Position numbers and translations under genes: made by a program
Shown: one piece after another, positions 12,871-16,478 of the stretch
How positions within the stretch are numbered: position 1 is the stretch's first letter
Layout of the letters: each line of letters opens with the position of its first letter
Notes under the pieces: model-generated
The model's input: the letters and a program-made list of their open reading frames with translations, nothing else
The model's database searches: none
What the model was told of the DNA's origin: nothing
NCBI GenBank assembly: GCA_036375215.1
Contig: DASUSH010000104.1
Span: 1-16,478 of the forward strand
DNA: 16,478 nt
Reading direction: 5' to 3'
DNA from: DASUSH01 sp036375215
Lineage (GTDB): Bacteria; Actinomycetota; Thermoleophilia; Solirubrobacterales; 70-9

Positions 12871-15021
12871 TCACCCGTCGCTCTCGGCGACACCCGTCGG
12901 GCGCTCGGCGGCCTCGTCCTCCGCCGGCCCGCAGCCCGACGGATCGAGCCCGCCGCCGAGCTCGAAGACCGTCACCGGGCCGTCCTTGGAGATCGCCTCG
13001 GCGGCCGGGTCGCGGCGGATCCACTCGCCCTCGCGCGAGGTCCGGTCGGCACCCGGGAAGCGGCGGTCGTAGGTCGTGACGACGTAGTCGTAGCCGCCCT
13101 CGTCGAGCGCCTCGCGGAAAGCCTCGCAGGTCTCGATCGGCAGCCAGGCACCCCGCGGCCCGGGCTCGCCCAGCCACTGCACCTCGTTCGAGAGGTCCTC
13201 GCCGTAGAACCCGTACTGGAAGAAGACGCCGCCGCGGCCGGCGGTGGCGATCCGGGCGTCGGAGACCGGGTTCGCCCAGGCGATCGCGCGGTCGAGGTGC
13301 AGGCCGTCGAGCACGTCGGCGTAGCGGCGCTCGAGGTAGCGGTCCTGCTCCGCGTAGCCGGCCACGACCGCGACCGCCGCGAGCACAGCGGCGGCCGCTG
13401 CCGCGAGCATCCGCGAGCGCCCGCTGCCGGCGAGCAGGCGGGCGGCGGCGAAGCCGGCGAGGACGAGGACCGCCGAGCCCACCGCCCAGGTCTCCTGGCC
13501 GAAGTCCCAGACCTCGAGCCGCCAGGTCTGGACCGCGAGGACGGCGAACAGGCCGCCGGCGACTGCGAGGCTCGCGCGGCGGCCGCGCAGCGGGGGCAGG
13601 AGCGGCACCAGGACGAGCCCGACCGCCAGGGCGGGCGCGATGTAGCGCAGGTTCCACACGAAGCCCTCGGGGTTGCCCTCGGGGCCCGACGCGGTGAGGG
13701 GGGTGAACGCGTAGGCGAGCAGCGTGAAGAGCGCGACGCCGCCCAGCGCCGGCAGGAGCGGCCCGCGCGCGCGCCCGCGCCCGCCCAGCACCAGCGCGGC
13801 AACCCCTGCCGCGGCGACCAGCGCGAGGACGAGCGGCCAGAGCGGCCCGACCGAATCCGCGAGGCCGGGCGCGAAGAAGTCGCCCCAGACATCGAAGTCG
13901 AACGCGTAGTGCGCGACCGAGAACGGCGGGCGCAGCTCGAGCGCGACGTCGGGGGCCGGCAGCGAGACCGGCCCGAGCTGGTCGATCCACGGCAGCGGGT
14001 TGCCGGAGTGGAAGAGGTTCCGCAGGTACCAGAAGCCCCCGCCCGCGATCACCGCGGTCACGAAGACCCCGCCGTCGCGCAGCCGGCGCCCGCGCCCGCC
14101 GAGCACCGCGACCGCGACGACGAGCGCCGCCACCGGCGCCAGCATCGTCAGCTTCGTCCCGATCGCGAGCCCGGCCGCGAGCCCGGCGAAGACGAGCACG
14201 GGCAGGCCCTTCGGAACGCGGTGGGCGAGGAAGGCGACCGCCGCCAGGAAGAAGGCGAGCCCGATGGCGTCGTTGCGGGCCTCGCCGGGCTGGAAGTCGA
14301 TCATCATCTCGGCGCCGAAGACGATCGCCGCCGCGATCGTCGTCGCCGGGCCGAGGCCCCAGGGGCGGCCGATGCACCAGGCGGAGAGCAGGCCCAGGGC
14401 GAGGAAGCCGTGGTTCAGGAGCGGCGAGAGCCAGTCGCGGTCGAACGCGAGCATCGGCACCGCGTGCAGGAGCTCCGAGTGGGCCGGGTAGTACCAGTTG
14501 AGGAAGTACGGGTCGGTGAAGTGGAGGTCCGTGACCGAGCCCGTCTGGACGAAGACGGCCGACTGCGGCAGGTGGTACCACATCGAATCGACCCCGTCGA
14601 TACCGCCGGCGTAGCTCGCCGCCAGGGGGACCGCCCAGGCGGCGGCCACGAGCGCGACCGCGACCGCGGCGAGGGCGTACGGGAGGAGGCCGGGCAGCGC
14701 GCCCTCCGGGGGGCGCGCGCCCTCCGCGGGATCGGCGGCGGGGGCGCGTCCCCGGATCGCCCAGGCGCCGGCGCCGACGGCGAGCGAGAGGACGATCAGC
14801 GGGACCCGCTCGAAGAGGCCCACGGTTCCCGCCAGCTCCGACGTCCACAAGAGCAGGGCGATCGCCGCGATCGCCTCGGCGAGCCGGGCCGGCGCGCCGG
14901 ACCAGCCCGGCAGCAGGATGCGCCGCGCGACGACGGCGGCGTAGACGACCGGCAGCACGATCGCCGCCAGCACGGCGACGCCGCCGAGGTAGGCGCCGAG
15001 GCCGAGCGTGGCGTCGCTCAC
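12871..15021 (-). CDS. GT-C-like polytopic membrane glycosyltransferase, tandem paralogue 2
   Basis: A 716-residue protein with about 12 hydrophobic helices up to residue 560 and an outward C-terminal domain (about 565-716). The first outward loop has GGIDGVDSMWYHLPQSAVFV (139-158). D-x-x-x-YHLP is characteristic of GT-C (ArnT/PMT/GT39-like) families, where the Asp is catalytic and the donor is a polyprenyl-phosphate sugar. Later come GEARNDAIGL and a PFSVAHYAFDFDVWGDFFAPG block, both shared with the next gene upstream. The C-terminal domain has DARIAT, YGEDLSN-VQWLGE, YDYVVT and one cysteine at each end (ETCEAF and PSGCGP), a possible disulfide. GTG 15021 overlaps the previous stop as GTGA and has GAGGAGG at 15029-15035. 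The sugar and acceptor are unknown. Confidence 0.82.
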   Translation of the reverse strand: MSDATLGLGAYLGGVAVLAAIVLPVVYAAVVARRILLPGWSGAPARLAEAIAAIALLLWTSELAGTVGLFERVPLIVLSLAVGAGAWAIRGRAPAADPAEGARPPEGALPGLLPYALAAVAVALVAAAWAVPLAASYAGGIDGVDSMWYHLPQSAVFVQTGSVTDLHFTDPYFLNWYYPAHSELLHAVPMLAFDRDWLSPLLNHGFLALGLLSAWCIGRPWGLGPATTIAAAIVFGAEMMIDFQPGEARNDAIGLAFFLAAVAFLAHRVPKGLPVLVFAGLAAGLAIGTKLTMLAPVAALVVAVAVLGGRGRRLRDGGVFVTAVIAGGGFWYLRNLFHSGNPLPWIDQLGPVSLPAPDVALELRPPFSVAHYAFDFDVWGDFFAPGLADSVGPLWPLVLALVAAAGVAALVLGGRGRARGPLLPALGGVALFTLLAYAFTPLTASGPEGNPEGFVWNLRYIAPALAVGLVLVPLLPPLRGRRASLAVAGGLFAVLAVQTWRLEVWDFGQETWAVGSAVLVLAGFAAARLLAGSGRSRMLAAAAAAVLAAVAVVAGYAEQDRYLERRYADVLDGLHLDRAIAWANPVSDARIATAGRGGVFFQYGFYGEDLSNEVQWLGEPGPRGAWLPIETCEAFREALDEGGYDYVVTTYDRRFPGADRTSREGEWIRRDPAAEAISKDGPVTVFELGGGLDPSGCGPAEDEAAERPTGVAESDG

Positions 15022-16478
15022 CCGCCGGCCTCCTCGAGGTCGCGCTCGCAGGCGCCGGGATCAAGCGGCCCGGTGAGCTCGAAGACGGCGGCGCGGCCCG
15101 CCCTCGCGAAGCGTTCGCCGAGGACCTCGGTCGCGTTCGGCGAGCCGGCGGTCCAGGCGAGCTCGGGGGGCTCGGCGGGGCCGTCCTCCTCGATTCGGTC
15201 GAGCGCGGTCACGACGTAGTCGTAGTCGCCGGCGTCGACGGCGGCGCGCCAGCTCTCGCAATCGGCGGCCGCGACGAAGCCGCCCTCGGGACGCTCCTCG
15301 CCGATGTGCTGGACGTGGTTGGAGAGGTCGTTCCCGTAGAGGGGGTACTGGCGGGTGGTGTTGGTGGCGATCCGCGCGTCGGTCGTGTCGGTGGCCCAGG
15401 CGAAGACGGCCTCGAGATCCGGGTTGGCGAGGTGGCCGGCCTCCTGGTAGCGGTTGTCGAAGTAGTACCGCTGGCCGAAGTAGCCGAACGCGAGCACTAG
15501 CCCCGCGAGCACGGCCGCGCCGAAGCCGATCGCGACGACCGAGCCGCGGAGCCGGCCGCGGATCTCGTCGGTGCGCTCGCGGGCGAGGCCGATCCAGACG
15601 AGGGCGAGGGCGAGCAACGCGGCGGCGAGCAGTGCGAGCCCGTCGCCCGCCAGCGGCAGGCCCTCGGTCCAGCGCGAGTAGTCCAGCGCAAGCGGCAGCG
15701 CGGCCACGCCGAGCGCGACCCCTCCGGCGACCTGGGCGCGCGGGGAGAACCGGGTGAGTGCGACCGGGAGCAGCCCGAGCGCCAGCGCGAGCCCGGGCGC
15801 CAGGTAGCGCAGGTTCGGCCCGAACCCGATTGGCTCACCCTCGGGCCCCGAGGCCGTCACCGGCGTCACCACGTAGACGAGCGCGGTCACGATCGCGACG
15901 ACGCCGAGCATCCGGACGGCGCGGCTCGGGCCGCGAGCCACGGCGAGCACCGCGCCGAGCACGGCCAGCGCGAGGGCGAGCGGCCAGAAGAGGCCGAAGG
16001 CGTCGCGGAGCGCGGGCCCGAACCAGTCCGCCCAGACGCCGAAGTCGGCCAGGTAATGGGCGACCGAGAACGAGGGCCGGCCGCCGAGCGCCTGGTCGGG
16101 CCCGGGCAGGTCGAGCGGCCCGAGCGACATCACCTGGGGCAGCGGGCTGCCGACCTCGACGAGGTTGCGGCCGAACCAGAGCCCGCCGGTGAGGAGCAGC
16201 GGCACGACCCAGGCCGCCGCGGTCGCGAGCCGGCGGCCGCGCCGCGCGATCGCGACCACGCCGACGGTGAGGGCGGCGACCGGTCCGAGGCTCGTGAGCC
16301 GCGTGCCGAGGGCCATGCCCGCCGCGAGCGCCGCGCTCGCCACCGCCGCCGGGCGCTGGGCGAGGAGCGCGGCGGCGGCGAGGATCATCGCCAGCGCCAT
16401 CGCGTCGTTGCGTGCGTCGCCCGCCTGGTCGGCGAGCACGCCGGCGTCCAGGACGAGGAAGGCGCCGAGCACCGAGAA
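15018..16478 (-). CDS. GT-C-like polytopic membrane glycosyltransferase, tandem paralogue 1, 5' end outside window
   Basis: The visible 486 codons continue open to the window edge, so the N-terminal ~240 residues (including the expected D-x-x-x-YHLP loop) are missing. An internal GTG at 16472 is not the start, because similarity to the neighbouring paralogue begins upstream of it. Shared blocks are GDARNDAMAL, RPSFSVAHYLADFGVWADWF, VTPVTASGPEG, NLRYLAPGLAL, then in the tail DARIAT, YGNDLSNHVQHIGEERPEG, YDYVVTALDR, and paired cysteines (ADCESW and PGACER). This is a tandem duplication with the next gene, overlapping it as GTGA. It is probably a polyprenyl-phosphate-sugar-dependent transferase acting outside the membrane. 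Confidence 0.82.
   Translation of the reverse strand, partial: FSVLGAFLVLDAGVLADQAGDARNDAMALAMILAAAALLAQRPAAVASAALAAGMALGTRLTSLGPVAALTVGVVAIARRGRRLATAAAWVVPLLLTGGLWFGRNLVEVGSPLPQVMSLGPLDLPGPDQALGGRPSFSVAHYLADFGVWADWFGPALRDAFGLFWPLALALAVLGAVLAVARGPSRAVRMLGVVAIVTALVYVVTPVTASGPEGEPIGFGPNLRYLAPGLALALGLLPVALTRFSPRAQVAGGVALGVAALPLALDYSRWTEGLPLAGDGLALLAAALLALALVWIGLARERTDEIRGRLRGSVVAIGFGAAVLAGLVLAFGYFGQRYYFDNRYQEAGHLANPDLEAVFAWATDTTDARIATNTTRQYPLYGNDLSNHVQHIGEERPEGGFVAAADCESWRAAVDAGDYDYVVTALDRIEEDGPAEPPELAWTAGSPNATEVLGERFARAGRAAVFELTGPLDPGACERDLEEAGG

Noticed and set aside
14690..14760. GCGCGCCCTCCG tandem in the loop of the 716-residue protein
   Set aside because: It is short and imperfect and is explained by a Pro/Gly/Ala-rich loop in GC-rich DNA; no symmetric hairpin ends comparable to those at 7221 or 12075 are visible.
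11323..15219. A very long plus-strand open frame of about 1298 codons
   Set aside because: It runs antisense through the GT-C genes, has an Arg/Glu/Asp/Gly-dominated composition typical of a shadow frame in high-GC DNA, and shows no domain.
1..16478. tRNA, rRNA, insertion sequence or phage genes
   Set aside because: I saw no tRNA-like cloverleaf, ribosomal RNA stretch, transposase or integrase on either strand.

Overview
The window is very GC-rich, with G/C at most third codon positions. It is consistent with a high-GC actinobacterium. The class I DhnA-type aldolase, the GCS2-type ligase, a csrA gene and the style of the membrane glycosyltransferases together suggest a Thermoleophilia/Solirubrobacterales-like lineage. 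That placement is inference and was not tested by any search.

Region 1 (1-3966) holds unrelated housekeeping or single genes. These are a truncated carboxylate-amine (glutamate-cysteine) ligase on the minus strand; a divergent class I fructose-bisphosphate aldolase followed by a strong hairpin; a membrane-anchored or secreted staphylococcal-type nuclease; a small single-pass membrane protein behind a potentially structured leader; csrA on the minus strand; and a divergent 187-residue protein with a helix-turn-helix-like start, an acidic low-complexity tract and an Arg/Gly-rich patch. The last gene ends inside two tandem copies of a palindromic repeat, which fill the convergent gap to region 2.

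Region 2 (3967-16478) is one long minus-strand gene chain that continues past the right edge. In transcription order it contains two tandem GT-C-like polytopic membrane proteins (the first truncated by the window), a third polytopic membrane protein with a large extracytoplasmic tail, two tandem paralogous PAPS-type sulfotransferases, a MurG/UGT-like glycosyltransferase with an extra C-terminal domain, a third and divergent sulfotransferase, and a polysaccharide flippase with an unusual soluble C-terminal extension. Six of the seven junctions overlap (TTGA, ATGA, GTGA, TGATG, or a 17-base overlap), which argues for one translationally coupled operon. The simplest reading is a locus that builds, sulfates and exports a cell-surface glycan or glycolipid. 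The substrate cannot be read from sequence.

The least expected signal is a set of palindromic elements inside reading frames. An 89-bp element bounded by inverted repeats sits in the inter-domain linker of the glycosyltransferase. Two GGGGAC-type hairpins sit in a loop of the third membrane protein. A 26-bp piece of the intergenic repeat sits near the N-terminus of one sulfotransferase. All keep the reading frame open.
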